This document shows, in pieces, positions 51,717-60,179 of a stretch of DNA of 64,000 bases (positions are counted from its first letter, which is position 1; every line of letters begins with the position of its first letter). The stretch lies in contig NZ_KE386886.1 of the NCBI RefSeq assembly GCF_000429325.1, forward strand, positions 19,653 to 83,652, given 5' to 3'. The notes under the pieces are model-generated. The model did no database searches. It was not told the DNA's origin and saw only the letters and a program-made list of their open reading frames with translations. The stretch is from Fundidesulfovibrio putealis DSM 16056. GTDB lineage: Bacteria; Desulfobacterota; Desulfovibrionia; Desulfovibrionales; Desulfovibrionaceae. A program made the position numbers and the translations under genes.

Positions 51717-52169
51717 TTGTGCTATCGCACCGTGCTATTCTTCACAACAAATGCCCAGGCTGCGAAAAGCGATGCAATATCCATAAAATGTACCTTCACA
51801 AGGAACATTTTTTTTGAAACAGACGGGGGAAAATGGGCCTCTGGATCAAATAACAATGAAGCGCTCACCTTACAATTTCAGATATTTCAAAGCAACCTAA
51901 CGGACGTAACAATATATGGAAACAAAGGAACGAACCAGGCCATTGCATCATGGAACTCTGACGGCATAAATGTATCTGAAAAATCCCAGACTGGAAATAT
52001 TATCACCTACTCCATCATGTCTAAAGTCCTTGACGACGGGAATAATCTAGCATTCTCATTGCGAGGTATCATCATTTCAGACAATTCTGCTATCCCGAGC
52101 ATCTTAGCTGGGACGTGCAGATGTGTTGGCGCCAGCATACAGCAGATATCACAAGCCTTGCGCAAGTAA
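51717..52169 (+). CDS. Hypothetical secreted protein in low-GC DNA, 5' end doubtful
   Basis: 150 residues from the only in-frame start, TTG 51717, without a ribosome site. Residues 5-16 (TVLFFTTNAQAAKSD) look like the end of a signal peptide, and an ATG at 51701 reads MTKCILV in another frame, as if a signal peptide had been split by a frameshift. The rest is Ser/Asn/Ile-rich and beta-like (ALTLQFQIFQSN, NIITYSIMSKVL) with a Cys pair (GTCRCVG). GC is far lower than around it. No family is recognised. Confidence 0.45.
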   Translation: MCYRTVLFFTTNAQAAKSDAISIKCTFTRNIFFETDGGKWASGSNNNEALTLQFQIFQSNLTDVTIYGNKGTNQAIASWNSDGINVSEKSQTGNIITYSIMSKVLDDGNNLAFSLRGIIISDNSAIPSILAGTCRCVGASIQQISQALRK

Positions 52170-52228
52170 ATCAGCAACTATAACCGCCCCAGCCCTCAAC
52201 CCACTTGACGCGCCCCCCGCGCGTGTTC

Positions 52229-52903
52229 ATGCTCCCGCTCATGTCGCGCTCTGCTCCCCCCGCGTCCGCATCCTCCTGCTGTCTGCACGACGGCTACGAG
52301 ATCTTCTGGGCAACGCCGGACGTGGCCGTTGGGGCCATGCCCTGCAAGCCCGAGCATCTGGCGCTCCTCAAGGAGCAAGGGCTCGGCGCGGTGCTGAACT
52401 TGTGCGCGGAGTTCTGCGACCTGCCCGGCATCGAGAGCGAACACGGCCTGGCCGTGCACTACCTGCCCATCGACGACATGGACGTTCCCGACCCCGCCCA
52501 GCTGGACGTGGCGCTGGACTGGGTGGACGCCCGCCTGGCCGAGGGCCGCAAGGTGTTCATCCACTGCCGCTTCGGCATGGGGCGCACCGGAACGGTGCTG
52601 GCCTGCTGGCTGGCCCGGCGAGGCCTGTGCCTGACGCGGCCTTCCAGCTGCGACCCGGACGCGACACCCGCCGCAACATCTTCCGGCGTGACCACGCCCG
52701 CCGCAACCGGCGACCACGCGCCCCCAGCCCCGACCGCCTCTGGCGCTCTCACGGACGACCCCACGGAGCGCTCCGGCTGGCGGGCCAAGCCGGTATCCGC
52801 CGAGCAGCACCGCTTCGTGGAGGAATACCTCTGCCGCCTGGGCATCGCCCCGCCGGACCGCAACCTCTGGCGGCGGCTCCTGACCTGCCTGTTCGGGCGC
52901 TGA
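52229..52903 (+). CDS. Dual-specificity/tyrosine-phosphatase-like protein
   Basis: 224 residues from ATG 52229; TTG 52205 and ATG 52241 are alternatives and no Shine-Dalgarno decides. The active-site signature HCRFGMGRTGT (Cys and Arg of HCX5R) and the upstream general acid region YLPIDDMDVPDPAQ are clear. After the phosphatase core, an Ala/Pro/Thr-rich insert (about 144-190) precedes a short helical end (AEQHRFVEEYLCRLG). Substrates could be phosphotyrosine, phosphoserine or a small phosphate ester. It is a single gene flanked by unusual intergenic regions. Confidence 0.82.
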   Translation: MLPLMSRSAPPASASSCCLHDGYEIFWATPDVAVGAMPCKPEHLALLKEQGLGAVLNLCAEFCDLPGIESEHGLAVHYLPIDDMDVPDPAQLDVALDWVDARLAEGRKVFIHCRFGMGRTGTVLACWLARRGLCLTRPSSCDPDATPAATSSGVTTPAATGDHAPPAPTASGALTDDPTERSGWRAKPVSAEQHRFVEEYLCRLGIAPPDRNLWRRLLTCLFGR

Positions 52904-53145
52904 CCATTTCCCAGGCCGCACTCCTGCCCGCCTTGGAGCCAGGAACCGACGACGCCCAACAACCCCGGCATCGCCGCCCGAAACGCACAAGCCACCTCGC
53001 CTCGCCCGGAGAGCCTCACAGGCCAAATGGTGCGTTCCTGAGAACGCACCCTGTAAACTCAGGTTGGCGAATCCGACAGGCGACAAATCATACCAATCAA
53101 GTCATACCGGGGAATTCCGCCTTTGCGACTTGGCGCATCACCCCA
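52904..53145. other. Intergenic stretch after the phosphatase, no gene recognised
   Basis: No ORF with coding character and no terminator close to the phosphatase stop. The sequence loses GC towards 53100. The next element is the sigma-54-type site at 53146. Confidence 0.4.
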
Positions 53146-53161
53146 TGGCATGGCACTTGCT
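53146..53161 (+). promoter_or_regulatory. Sigma-54 (-24/-12) promoter candidate
   Basis: TGGCATGGCACTTGCT has GG and GC separated by exactly 10 bases and agrees with TGGCACG-N4-TTGCW in all but one position. Transcription would start near 53172. Confidence 0.6.
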
Positions 53162-53171
53162 TATATGATAG

Positions 53172-53316
53172 CGGGTTGGTTGTGGTTGGGGATGCCGCGA
53201 GAAGTAGAGCGCTCGCGCGCGTACCCCACTCGAGTTGAGAGCTTCCGGCCTCCGGGCTGGTCCTCTTCCTCAAAGGGCAGGACCGCGAAGGTGACGACCT
53301 TCGCGGTTCTCTCTTT
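53172..53316 (+). ncRNA. Candidate sigma-54-dependent small RNA (about 145 nt)
   Basis: The interval between the predicted start of the sigma-54 promoter and the T run of an intrinsic terminator holds no ORF with a ribosome site and contains short GC-rich hairpins (for example GGCC-TCC-GGGC around 53248). A promoter and terminator enclosing about 145 non-coding bases is the pattern of a trans-acting small RNA. An attenuated leader for the gene at 53359 is the alternative. Confidence 0.42.
53282..53316 (+). terminator. Rho-independent terminator upstream of the GAF gene
   Basis: An 11-bp stem ACCGCGAAGGT/ACCTTCGCGGT with a GACG loop, followed by TCTCTCTTTTCC. It lies 43 bases upstream of the ATG at 53359 and about 380 bases after the phosphatase stop. 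Confidence 0.85.
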
Positions 53317-53358
53317 TCCTCTTGCCTTTCTGAATCCCTGCTTTATCCTCCGGGACAC

Positions 53359-54606
53359 ATGTCGCCACTTGCCCAAGATATCAGTTCGGCCTGCCGATTC
53401 GAGAAGCGCCTGGACATGCGTTGTGTCATAACGCGCATCCTCGACGACGCACCCGATGCCGTCCGCGTAGCCATCATGCATTTGATGGTATCCATCAAAA
53501 CAAGCCTGGACGTCCTGGTGAAGCGCCCGGAGTTTCTCAACCTGGACCGCCCGGTGCGCGACTGGCAGGAGCTCCTCACCGGGCTCACCGAGCTGCGCCT
53601 GGACCTGGACCGCATCAAGTCCTCGCGCATTGAGCGCCTGCGCCACTGCCACCCGCACTTCATCCAGCTGGAGCACCGCTTCGAGCTACTGCAGCGCGCC
53701 TACGAGCAGTCCACGCTGATGATCGAGATCATCTACGCGCTGGTCGCCGCCGGGCAGGAGTTCACCACCGCCGAGGAAGTGCTGGAGCAGTCCGGCGAGA
53801 TCCTGCTGCGCGAGCTGGACGCCGACCTCTACGTGTGCCGCCTGTGCGACGACGAGGGCAGCTGGATCAACGTGGCCTCCAGCGACGCGGAAGGCAGGCA
53901 GACCCCCATTTTCGTCTGGGCCATGGAAGACTCCTTGCCCAACCATCCGGTGATGCGCGCCGTGCATGAGCGTGGCGTGTTCCACGTGCTCTCCAACGAC
54001 CTGCGCGGCATGGAGCGCGGCGGCGAATCCGTGGACTGCATGGCCTACCAGGAGGGCTACCGCTCCAGGCTGGCCTTCCTGCTGCGCTCGGACTGCGAGG
54101 CCTTCGGGGTCATCATGCTCTATTCGCACAACCCCGGCTACTTCGACCGCTTCGATTCGCAGTTCCTGGCCGACACCTCCAAGATCGTCTCGCTCACCGT
54201 GGGACGCCAGCTGGAAGTCGGCAAGGACGCCCTGGCCAAAGCCGCAGGCGGCATGGCCCACGTGGGCAACAACGTGCTTGGCATCATGATGAACTACAAC
54301 GCGCTGGTCATGGAGGAGCTGCAGTTCCTCTCCGGCGAGGTGAAGACCGCCCTCGGCCGCACCCTGCCCGACCGCGACGTGGAAGGCCTGGCCCGCGAGA
54401 TCGAGTCGCTGCGCAAGCTGCTCATCGACCTGGACCTGGACCGCAAGATAAACTCGCTCCAGGGCGTGGCCGACGCAATCCTGCGCCTCAAGGCCGCCAT
54501 CGAGAACCTCCTGTCCCAGGTGAAGAAGCCGGTGCTCATGCCCTACGTGCGCGGCCAGGAGGTCCTGGATCTGGAGCCCTCCCACGCCCTGCCGCCGGGC
54601 CACTGA
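53359..54606 (+). CDS. GAF-domain protein with orphan histidine-kinase H-box
   Basis: 415 residues; ATG 53359 is the first Met and has only a weak ribosome site. The N-terminal helical region (LELRLDLDRIKSSRIERLRH, coiled coil) leads to a GAF-like domain (about 130-285: ILLRELDADLYVCRLCDDEG, YRSRLAFLLRSDCEAFGVIMLYS). It is followed by AKAAGGMAHVGNNVLGIM, which is the H-box layout of HisKA domains (GxxAHxxNN), and a helical C-terminus. No N, G1 or G2 box of an ATPase follows, so it cannot autophosphorylate. It could be a phosphotransfer or dimerisation partner of a separate kinase, or a decayed kinase. hrcA follows after 63 bases. Confidence 0.7.
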   Translation: MSPLAQDISSACRFEKRLDMRCVITRILDDAPDAVRVAIMHLMVSIKTSLDVLVKRPEFLNLDRPVRDWQELLTGLTELRLDLDRIKSSRIERLRHCHPHFIQLEHRFELLQRAYEQSTLMIEIIYALVAAGQEFTTAEEVLEQSGEILLRELDADLYVCRLCDDEGSWINVASSDAEGRQTPIFVWAMEDSLPNHPVMRAVHERGVFHVLSNDLRGMERGGESVDCMAYQEGYRSRLAFLLRSDCEAFGVIMLYSHNPGYFDRFDSQFLADTSKIVSLTVGRQLEVGKDALAKAAGGMAHVGNNVLGIMMNYNALVMEELQFLSGEVKTALGRTLPDRDVEGLAREIESLRKLLIDLDLDRKINSLQGVADAILRLKAAIENLLSQVKKPVLMPYVRGQEVLDLEPSHALPPGH

Positions 54607-54608
54607 CC

Positions 54609-54664
54609 TTGACACCGGCGCGCGCCGTTGTTAGCTGTCTGGCACTCTCATAAGGCGAGTGCCA
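54609..54664 (+). promoter_or_regulatory. hrcA promoter region with CIRCE operator
   Basis: TTGACA at 54609-54614 is a good -35; the -10 around 54631 (TTAGCT) is weak. The inverted repeat GGCACTC-N9-GAGTGCC at 54641-54663, ending 6 bases before the hrcA ATG, is a CIRCE variant (consensus TTAGCACTC-N9-GAGTGCTAA). HrcA should bind it and repress the operon. Confidence 0.85.
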
Positions 54665-54669
54665 AAAGC

Positions 54670-55710
54670 ATGCGGGAATCCCCACTCATCCAGCGCGAAC
54701 TCGAAGTCCTCACGGCAATCGTGGAGGACTACATCGCCAAGGCCCAGCCCGTGGGCTCCCGCACTGTGTCCAAGGCCGGGAGCATGCGCCTCTCCCCGGC
54801 GTCCATCCGCAACACCATGGCCGACCTGACCGACAAGGGCTACCTGGAGCAGCCGCACACGTCCTCCGGGCGCGTGCCCACGGCCAAGGCCTTCCGCCTG
54901 TATCTGGACCAGGTCATGCAGCTTCGGCCCCTGCCCGTCTCCATGAAGGAGATGATGGCCTCGTCGCTTGGGCAGGCCGGGCTTGAGATCGACGACATCC
55001 TGCGCCACGCGTCGCGCGTGCTCTCCACGGCGTCGCGCCAGGTGTGCATGGTGCTGGCCCCCAGGCACTCGCTGGCCCGCTGGCGGCAGATCGATTTCGT
55101 GCTGCTGCGTCCGGGTCTGGTGATGGCCATCCTGGTGCTCCAGGGCGGGCTGGTGCAGAAGCGCGTGGTCACCGTGGCCGACGACATCGGCGCGGACGAC
55201 CTGGTGCACTTCGGCAACTACCTGAACCACCATTTTCAGGACCTCACCGTCTCCGAGGTGCGCGGGCGCATCATCGCGGAGATGGCCGCCGCCAAGCGCG
55301 AGCTCTCCAATCTTACCGGGCGGGCCATGCAGCTGGCCATGGACGCCTTCTCCACCACGGACGCCCCCGAGGTGTTCGTGGAGGGCACCCTGAACATGCT
55401 CTCCCAGCCGGAATTCACCGACCTGGGCGTCATGCGCGAGGTGCTCGGCGCGCTGGAAGAGCGCACCCGCCTGCTGGAAGTGCTGGACAAGACCATGGCC
55501 GAATACCGCACCGTGGTGGTGCTTGGCGCCGAAGCCCAGGTGAGCGACCTGGCCGGATGCGGCCTGGTGTCCTCACCCTACGGAACCCAGGGCGCGCCGC
55601 TTGGCGCGGTGAGCGTCATCGGCCCCCTGCGCATGGACTACGCCGAGGTTGTCCCCCTGGTGAACTACACGGCCCAGCTCATCACGGCCATGCTGGGGCG
55701 CCACTTCTGA
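54670..55710 (+). CDS. hrcA: Heat-inducible transcription repressor HrcA
   Basis: 346 residues from ATG 54670. The N-terminal winged helix (VGSRTVSKAGSMRLSPASIRN, then YLEQPHTSSGRVPTAKAFR) binds CIRCE. The middle and C-terminal domain (LTGRAMQLAM, GCGLVSSPYG, IGPLRMDYAEVVPLVNYTAQLI) responds to GroEL in characterised relatives. The CIRCE site is immediately upstream, so the gene is autoregulated. grpE and dnaK follow in the same direction. The ATG is within 6 bases of CIRCE, leaving little room for a Shine-Dalgarno. Confidence 0.96.
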   Translation: MRESPLIQRELEVLTAIVEDYIAKAQPVGSRTVSKAGSMRLSPASIRNTMADLTDKGYLEQPHTSSGRVPTAKAFRLYLDQVMQLRPLPVSMKEMMASSLGQAGLEIDDILRHASRVLSTASRQVCMVLAPRHSLARWRQIDFVLLRPGLVMAILVLQGGLVQKRVVTVADDIGADDLVHFGNYLNHHFQDLTVSEVRGRIIAEMAAAKRELSNLTGRAMQLAMDAFSTTDAPEVFVEGTLNMLSQPEFTDLGVMREVLGALEERTRLLEVLDKTMAEYRTVVVLGAEAQVSDLAGCGLVSSPYGTQGAPLGAVSVIGPLRMDYAEVVPLVNYTAQLITAMLGRHF

Positions 55711-55780
55711 GCACGCCCCGGCCGTTGCGCACCGGCCCCATGACATTCCCACATTACGACGAGACTCCAAGGAGCGAACC

Positions 55781-56311
55781 ATGACGCTTGAAAACGATAC
55801 CGACAAGGCCCCCGAAGCGCCCGCCGAAGAGGCCAAGCCCCTTACTCCCGAAGAAGAGATCGCGCAGCTCAAGCGCGAGGTGGCCGCCGAGGCCGACAAG
55901 CGCCTGCGCACCCTGGCCGAGACCGACAACCTCAAGAAGCGCCTTATCCGCGAGAAAGAGGAGTTCGTGAAGTTCGCCGCCGAGGGCGTCCTGGCCGACC
56001 TGCTGCCGGTGCTGGACAACCTGGACCTGGCCCTTGCCCATGGCCGCACCGTGCCCGCCTGCAAGGACGTGGTGATGGGCGTGGACATGACCCGCAAGGT
56101 GTTCCTGGACACCCTGGCCCGCCACGGCCTGGAAGCCTGCGGCACCGTGGGCGAGGAGTTCAACCCCGAAGTGCACGAGGCCGTGGGCATGCAGCCTGCC
56201 GGACCCGGCTGCGAGGTGGCCCCCAACCACGTAATGCAGGTGATGCAGGCCGGATACCGCCTGCGCGGACGCCTGCTCCGCCCGGCCAAGGTGCTGGTCT
56301 GCCAGGGCTAA
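55781..56311 (+). CDS. grpE: Nucleotide exchange factor GrpE
   Basis: 176 residues. An acidic, disordered N-terminus (EAPAEEAKPLTPEEEIAQ) and a long helix (LKREVAAEADKRLRTLAETDNLKKR) form the dimer coiled coil. The C-terminal beta-wing has FNPEVHEAVGMQPAG and VMQAGYRLRGRLLRPAKVLV. It exchanges ADP for ATP on DnaK. It lies 70 bases after hrcA, with dnaK next. The N-terminal acidic part is slightly longer than in E. coli. Confidence 0.96.
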   Translation: MTLENDTDKAPEAPAEEAKPLTPEEEIAQLKREVAAEADKRLRTLAETDNLKKRLIREKEEFVKFAAEGVLADLLPVLDNLDLALAHGRTVPACKDVVMGVDMTRKVFLDTLARHGLEACGTVGEEFNPEVHEAVGMQPAGPGCEVAPNHVMQVMQAGYRLRGRLLRPAKVLVCQG

Positions 56312-56348
56312 AGGCCCGTCATTGTCGATAAAAAATCGCCAGTACCCC

Positions 56349-56376
56349 TTTACAACCCGGAAAACCGCTTTATAGT
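56349..56376 (+). promoter_or_regulatory. Candidate dnaK promoter (TTTACA-N16-TATAGT)
   Basis: TTTACA (56349-56354) and TATAGT (56371-56376) are separated by 16 bases in the 169-base gap before dnaK. A perfect 8-bp hairpin GCGCCCGT/ACGGGCGC at 56388-56407 would lie at the start of the transcript. No CIRCE is seen here, so dnaK may also be expressed independently of HrcA. Confidence 0.5.
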
Positions 56377-56480
56377 CGGGTTCTGATGCGCCCGTCCCGA
56401 CGGGCGCTTCGCACGTAGACACTCACCGGCAGCGCATGCCTCGCCGGAAGACATCATCCCCCCCAGGAGGAACGCATTCA

Positions 56481-58391
56481 ATGGGCAAAATAATCGGTAT
56501 CGACCTCGGCACTACCAACTCGTGCGTGTACGTCATGGAGGGCAAGGACCCGAAGTGCATCACCAACCCCGAAGGGGGCCGCACCACCCCGTCCATCGTC
56601 GCCTTCACCAAGGAACGGCTGGTGGGCGAGATCGCCAAGCGTCAGGCCGTGACCAACTCCGAGCGCACCATTTTCGCGGTGAAGCGCCTCATGGGCCGCT
56701 CCTTCGACACCCCCGAGGTGGCCGAATGGCTCAAGCACTGCTCCTATAAGATCGTGGCCGGCGCGGGCGGCGACGCCGCCGTTGAAGTCGACGGCAAGCG
56801 CTACTCCGCCGCCGAAATCTCGGCCATGATCCTCGGCAAGTTGAAAAGCGACGCCGAAGCCTACCTTGGCGAAACCGTCACCGAAGCGGTCATCACCGTG
56901 CCCGCCTACTTCAACGACTCCCAGCGTCAGGCCACCAAGGACGCGGGCCGCATCGCGGGCCTGGACGTCAAGCGCATCATCAACGAGCCCACCGCCGCCT
57001 CCCTGGCCTACGGGTTCGACAAGAAGGCCAACGAGAAGATCGCCGTGTTCGACCTGGGCGGCGGCACCTTCGACATCTCCATCCTGGAAGTCGGCGACAA
57101 CGTCGTGGAAGTGCGCGCCACCAACGGCGACACCTTCCTTGGCGGCGAAGACTTCGACCACCGCGTCATCCAGTACCTGGTGGACGAGTTCAAGCGCGAG
57201 AACGGCATCGACCTGGCCCAGGACCGCATGGCCCTGCAGCGCCTGAAGGAAGCCGCCGAGAAGGCCAAGAAAGAGCTCTCCACCGCCATGGAGACCGAGA
57301 TCAACCTGCCCTTCATCACTGCCGACGCCTCCGGGCCCAAGCACATGATGGTCAAGCTCTCGCGCGGCAAGCTCGAGAAGCTGGTGGAAGACCTGGTCGA
57401 GCGCACCGCCGGGCCGTGCAAGAAGGCCATGCAGGACGCCGGGCTCTCCGCTGGCGAGATCGACGAGGTCATCCTGGTGGGCGGCATGACCCGCATGCCC
57501 CTGGTGGCCCAGAAGGTGAAGGAGATCTTCGGCAAGGAGCCCAACCGCTCCGTGAACCCCGACGAGGTGGTGGCCATGGGCGCGGCCATCCAGGGCGGCA
57601 TCCTGGCGGGCGACGTCAAGGACGTGCTGCTGCTGGACGTGACCCCGCTGTCTCTGGGCATCGAGACCCTGGGCGGCGTGTTCACCAAGCTCATCGACCG
57701 CAACACCACCATCCCCACCCGCAAGTCGCAGGTGTTCACCACGGCGGGCGACAACCAGCCCTCGGTCAGCATCCACGTCATGCAGGGCGAGCGCCCCATG
57801 GCCTCTGACAACATGACCCTGGGCCGCTTCGAGCTCACCGGCCTGCCCGCCGCCCCGCGCGGCGTGCCGCAGATCGAGGTCAGCTTCGACATCGACGCCA
57901 ACGGCATCGTGAACGTGTCCGCCAAGGACACCGCCACCGGCAAGCAGCAGTCCATCCAGATCACCGCTTCCTCGGGCCTGTCCGAAGCCGAGATCCAGCG
58001 CCTGATCAAGGACGCCGAGTCCCACGCCGCCGACGACAAGAAGAAGCAGGAGACCATCGAGGCCAGAAACCACGCGGACACCCTGGTGTACACCACCGAG
58101 AAGAGCCTGCGCGACCTGGGCGACAAGGTGGACGCCGTGACCAAGGGCGAGATCGAGGCCAAGACCGAGGCCCTGAAGGAGCTCATGAAAGGTGAAGACG
58201 CCGAGGCCATCAAGAAGGCCACCGAGGAGCTCTCCCAGGTGGCGCACAAGCTGGCCGAGAAGCTCTACCAGCAGCAGGGCGCGCAGCCCGGCGGCCCCGA
58301 AGGCGGACCTGAGGCCGGACACGGCGCTCCCGGCGGCGCTGCCAAGGACGAAGACGTGGTGGACGCCGACTACACCGAAGTGAAGAAATAA
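56481..58391 (+). CDS. dnaK: Molecular chaperone DnaK (Hsp70)
   Basis: 636 residues from ATG 56481, preceded by AGGAGG. The nucleotide-binding domain shows [12 protein letters not shown], the phosphate loop [12 protein letters not shown] and the adenosine loop [10 protein letters not shown]. The linker [13 protein letters not shown] leads to the substrate-binding domain with [13 protein letters not shown]. The C-terminal tail ([16 protein letters not shown]) ends [14 protein letters not shown], a close variant of the EEVKD-type end. It folds proteins with GrpE and a J-protein. dnaJ is not next to it: after a strong terminator comes an unrelated region. Confidence 0.98.
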   Translation: MGKIIGIDLGTTNSCVYVMEGKDPKCITNPEGGRTTPSIVAFTKERLVGEIAKRQAVTNSERTIFAVKRLMGRSFDTPEVAEWLKHCSYKIVAGAGGDAAVEVDGKRYSAAEISAMILGKLKSDAEAYLGETVTEAVITVPAYFNDSQRQATKDAGRIAGLDVKRIINEPTAASLAYGFDKKANEKIAVFDLGGGTFDISILEVGDNVVEVRATNGDTFLGGEDFDHRVIQYLVDEFKRENGIDLAQDRMALQRLKEAAEKAKKELSTAMETEINLPFITADASGPKHMMVKLSRGKLEKLVEDLVERTAGPCKKAMQDAGLSAGEIDEVILVGGMTRMPLVAQKVKEIFGKEPNRSVNPDEVVAMGAAIQGGILAGDVKDVLLLDVTPLSLGIETLGGVFTKLIDRNTTIPTRKSQVFTTAGDNQPSVSIHVMQGERPMASDNMTLGRFELTGLPAAPRGVPQIEVSFDIDANGIVNVSAKDTATGKQQSIQITASSGLSEAEIQRLIKDAESHAADDKKKQETIEARNHADTLVYTTEKSLRDLGDKVDAVTKGEIEAKTEALKELMKGEDAEAIKKATEELSQVAHKLAEKLYQQQGAQPGGPEGGPEAGHGAPGGAAKDEDVVDADYTEVKK

Positions 58392-58415
58392 GCCTCACGG
58401 CTCATTGAATACGAC

Positions 58416-58450
58416 AAAGCCCGGCCAGGGAAATCTGGCCGGGCTTTTTT
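58416..58450 (+). terminator. Rho-independent terminator of dnaK
   Basis: A 13-bp stem AAAGCCCGGCCAG/CTGGCCGGGCTTT (58416-58447) with a 6-base loop, the T run continuing to 58450. Confidence 0.92.
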
Positions 58451-58827
58451 GCGCGCGTGCCTGCCGGAAGGACGGGTTGATTTGTCGAAAATCTTTACGG
58501 GACGGTGTAACCTTTACAAATTCGATTCGCGCCGATTCATCGGTTTTCTTCAGCAAGGCCCCCACGAACCACGCCAGCCAAATTATTTTTCCCTCAGACA
58601 ATAAGAACAACCTACCGCAAGCGGTCCATTTCAAAAAAAATACGACGACTTTGTCGCTACTGCTAAACGCCACGTGCGACCATGTAAACAACCAACTATT
58701 GGTGCAGTTGATGCATCGCCGCCACTTAATATCCCTTTATATTCCCCGTAACATGGGAAAGTCTAGGCTGTCTATCAGGCCGAAGTATCGACGTTTGACG
58801 TGATCCTGCAAAATATGGAGGTAAATC
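58451..58827. other. Low-GC intergenic stretch before the PEP-CTERM gene
   Basis: 377 bases without a gene; the GC content is clearly lower than average. A weak sigma-54-like site, TTGGTGCAGTTGATGCA at 58699-58715, has GG-N10-GC spacing and lies 113 bases before the PEP-CTERM start. Sigma-54 control of PEP-CTERM genes is known in other bacteria, but the match is poor. Confidence 0.4.
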
Positions 58828-60078
58828 ATGTCCCTACGAAGACAACTGCTCGCCTGCCTTCTGTGTTCCATTTGTTTTATGGCTACTCCTGTGTTCAGCA
58901 TTGCAGCTACCCACGCGCAGATCAACAACGCTATTTCGACTGGTTTGTCGTACCTAGCCAGCCAACAGCAGGCTGGAGGATACTGGAATTATGGAGGTTA
59001 TGAGGTTTCAGCGACAGCATCAGCCGTACTCGCGATGATTGAACAGGGGAACAGCGAGTCCAGCGGCTTATATAAGAACAATGTAAAAAGTGGGTTGCAG
59101 TATATTTTCAATACTGCACAGTTCGATTCTGTAAACAAGCGAGTCTGGTGGGGGCCGGAAGATACCTACCAGACCGGCCTGGCACTTTCCACGATAGCAT
59201 CCACGCAGACGCCGAACGCTATAGTGGGCAGCGGGCCGCTAGCTGGCCTGACTTATAAGCAGGTGGCCGAGAACGTAGTCAAGTATTTTGCAGAGGGACA
59301 GAACAGCCCAACAAACAACGGCGTGAGCAACATCTGGCGAGGGGGCTGGCACTATGGCTTCCGGGCTGGCGACAGTGACAACTCCACATCGCAGTGGCCT
59401 GTGGTCGGTCTCATCTTTGCGCAGACCAAGATGGGCATCCCCGTCCCCGCGAGCGTCCCCACTGAATTAAGTTACTGGACCAGCTACATCCAGGATCTCA
59501 GCGGAACACCTGCCACAAACCCGAGCCATGGCTCGTCGGGTTATCAAGCACCTCAATTCAGCTACAATGACGTTTCCAAAACCGGCGGGCTGCTGCTTGA
59601 ATTCTACCTGGAAGGCAAGACCAAGAACGACCCCGTGGTCCAAGCCGCAACAGACTTCATCAACCGCAACTGGATTTCCGGCGGGACACTGGCTGGCGCG
59701 CCGTGGGACGGCAACTTCGGCCAGCCTTACGCCATGTGGTCGATATACAAGGGACTTCAGGTCATATACGGCCTTGAAGACAATACAGCTATCACCAACC
59801 TGCACGCACCCGGCGTCCTCGACCCCGGCACCACCTGGAATTGGTACCAGGATTACGCCGACTGGCTGGTGAAGAACCAAAATGCCGACGGCAGCTGGAA
59901 CGGCTACTCCTATTGGACAGGCGCACTTGCCGACGGCTGGAACATCAACATGCTTCTTGCCACCCAGATCGCACCTCCCCAGCCTTCCGTTCCGGAACCT
60001 GCAACGGTGGCACTAATGGGCGTGGGCCTGGCCGGTCTGTTCGTGATTCACCGCCGCAAGCGCGACGAGAAGAAATGA
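58828..60078 (+). CDS. PEP-CTERM-anchored secreted protein with prenyltransferase/squalene-cyclase-like helical repeats
   Basis: 416 residues, GGAGG before ATG 58828. Signal peptide (QLLACLLCSICFMATPVFSIA). The body carries repeated alpha-helical blocks such as ISTGLSYLASQQQAGGYWNYG and WLVKNQNADGSWNGYSY, the QxxxGxW pattern of the alpha/alpha toroid of terpenoid cyclases and related proteins. There is no catalytic DXDD motif, so enzyme activity is doubtful; binding is more likely. The C-terminus VPEPATVALMGVGLAGLFVI followed by HRRKR is a PEP-CTERM sorting signal: Pro-Glu-Pro, membrane helix, Arg cluster. An exosortase would cut and transfer the protein. No exosortase gene is in the window. 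Confidence 0.85.
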   Translation: MSLRRQLLACLLCSICFMATPVFSIAATHAQINNAISTGLSYLASQQQAGGYWNYGGYEVSATASAVLAMIEQGNSESSGLYKNNVKSGLQYIFNTAQFDSVNKRVWWGPEDTYQTGLALSTIASTQTPNAIVGSGPLAGLTYKQVAENVVKYFAEGQNSPTNNGVSNIWRGGWHYGFRAGDSDNSTSQWPVVGLIFAQTKMGIPVPASVPTELSYWTSYIQDLSGTPATNPSHGSSGYQAPQFSYNDVSKTGGLLLEFYLEGKTKNDPVVQAATDFINRNWISGGTLAGAPWDGNFGQPYAMWSIYKGLQVIYGLEDNTAITNLHAPGVLDPGTTWNWYQDYADWLVKNQNADGSWNGYSYWTGALADGWNINMLLATQIAPPQPSVPEPATVALMGVGLAGLFVIHRRKRDEKK

Positions 60079-60109
60079 TGCAAGCGCCCTGAAAAAGGCG
60101 AGAGATATG

Positions 60110-60141
60110 AAAGCCCGGCCAGAAGGACCTGACCGGGCTTT
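60110..60141 (+). terminator. Hairpin after the PEP-CTERM gene
   Basis: AAAGCCCGG/CCGGGCTTT (60110-60118, 60133-60141) extended by CCAG/CTGA; only a short T-rich stretch (TGCATTATTG) follows. Between convergent genes, so possibly bidirectional. Confidence 0.65.
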
Positions 60142-60179
60142 GCATTATTGTAGCTTGAACTGCTCGCGGCAGCCCCCGT

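Noticed and set aside
56478-58322. 614-residue antisense ORF of dnaK
   Set aside because: This is a common artefact opposite dnaK in GC-rich genomes, with no motif.
58699-58715. Sigma-54 promoter for the PEP-CTERM gene as a firm call
   Set aside because: Spacing fits, but TGGTGCA...ATGCA departs from TGGCACG...TTGC at several positions, so it is mentioned only as a weak candidate.
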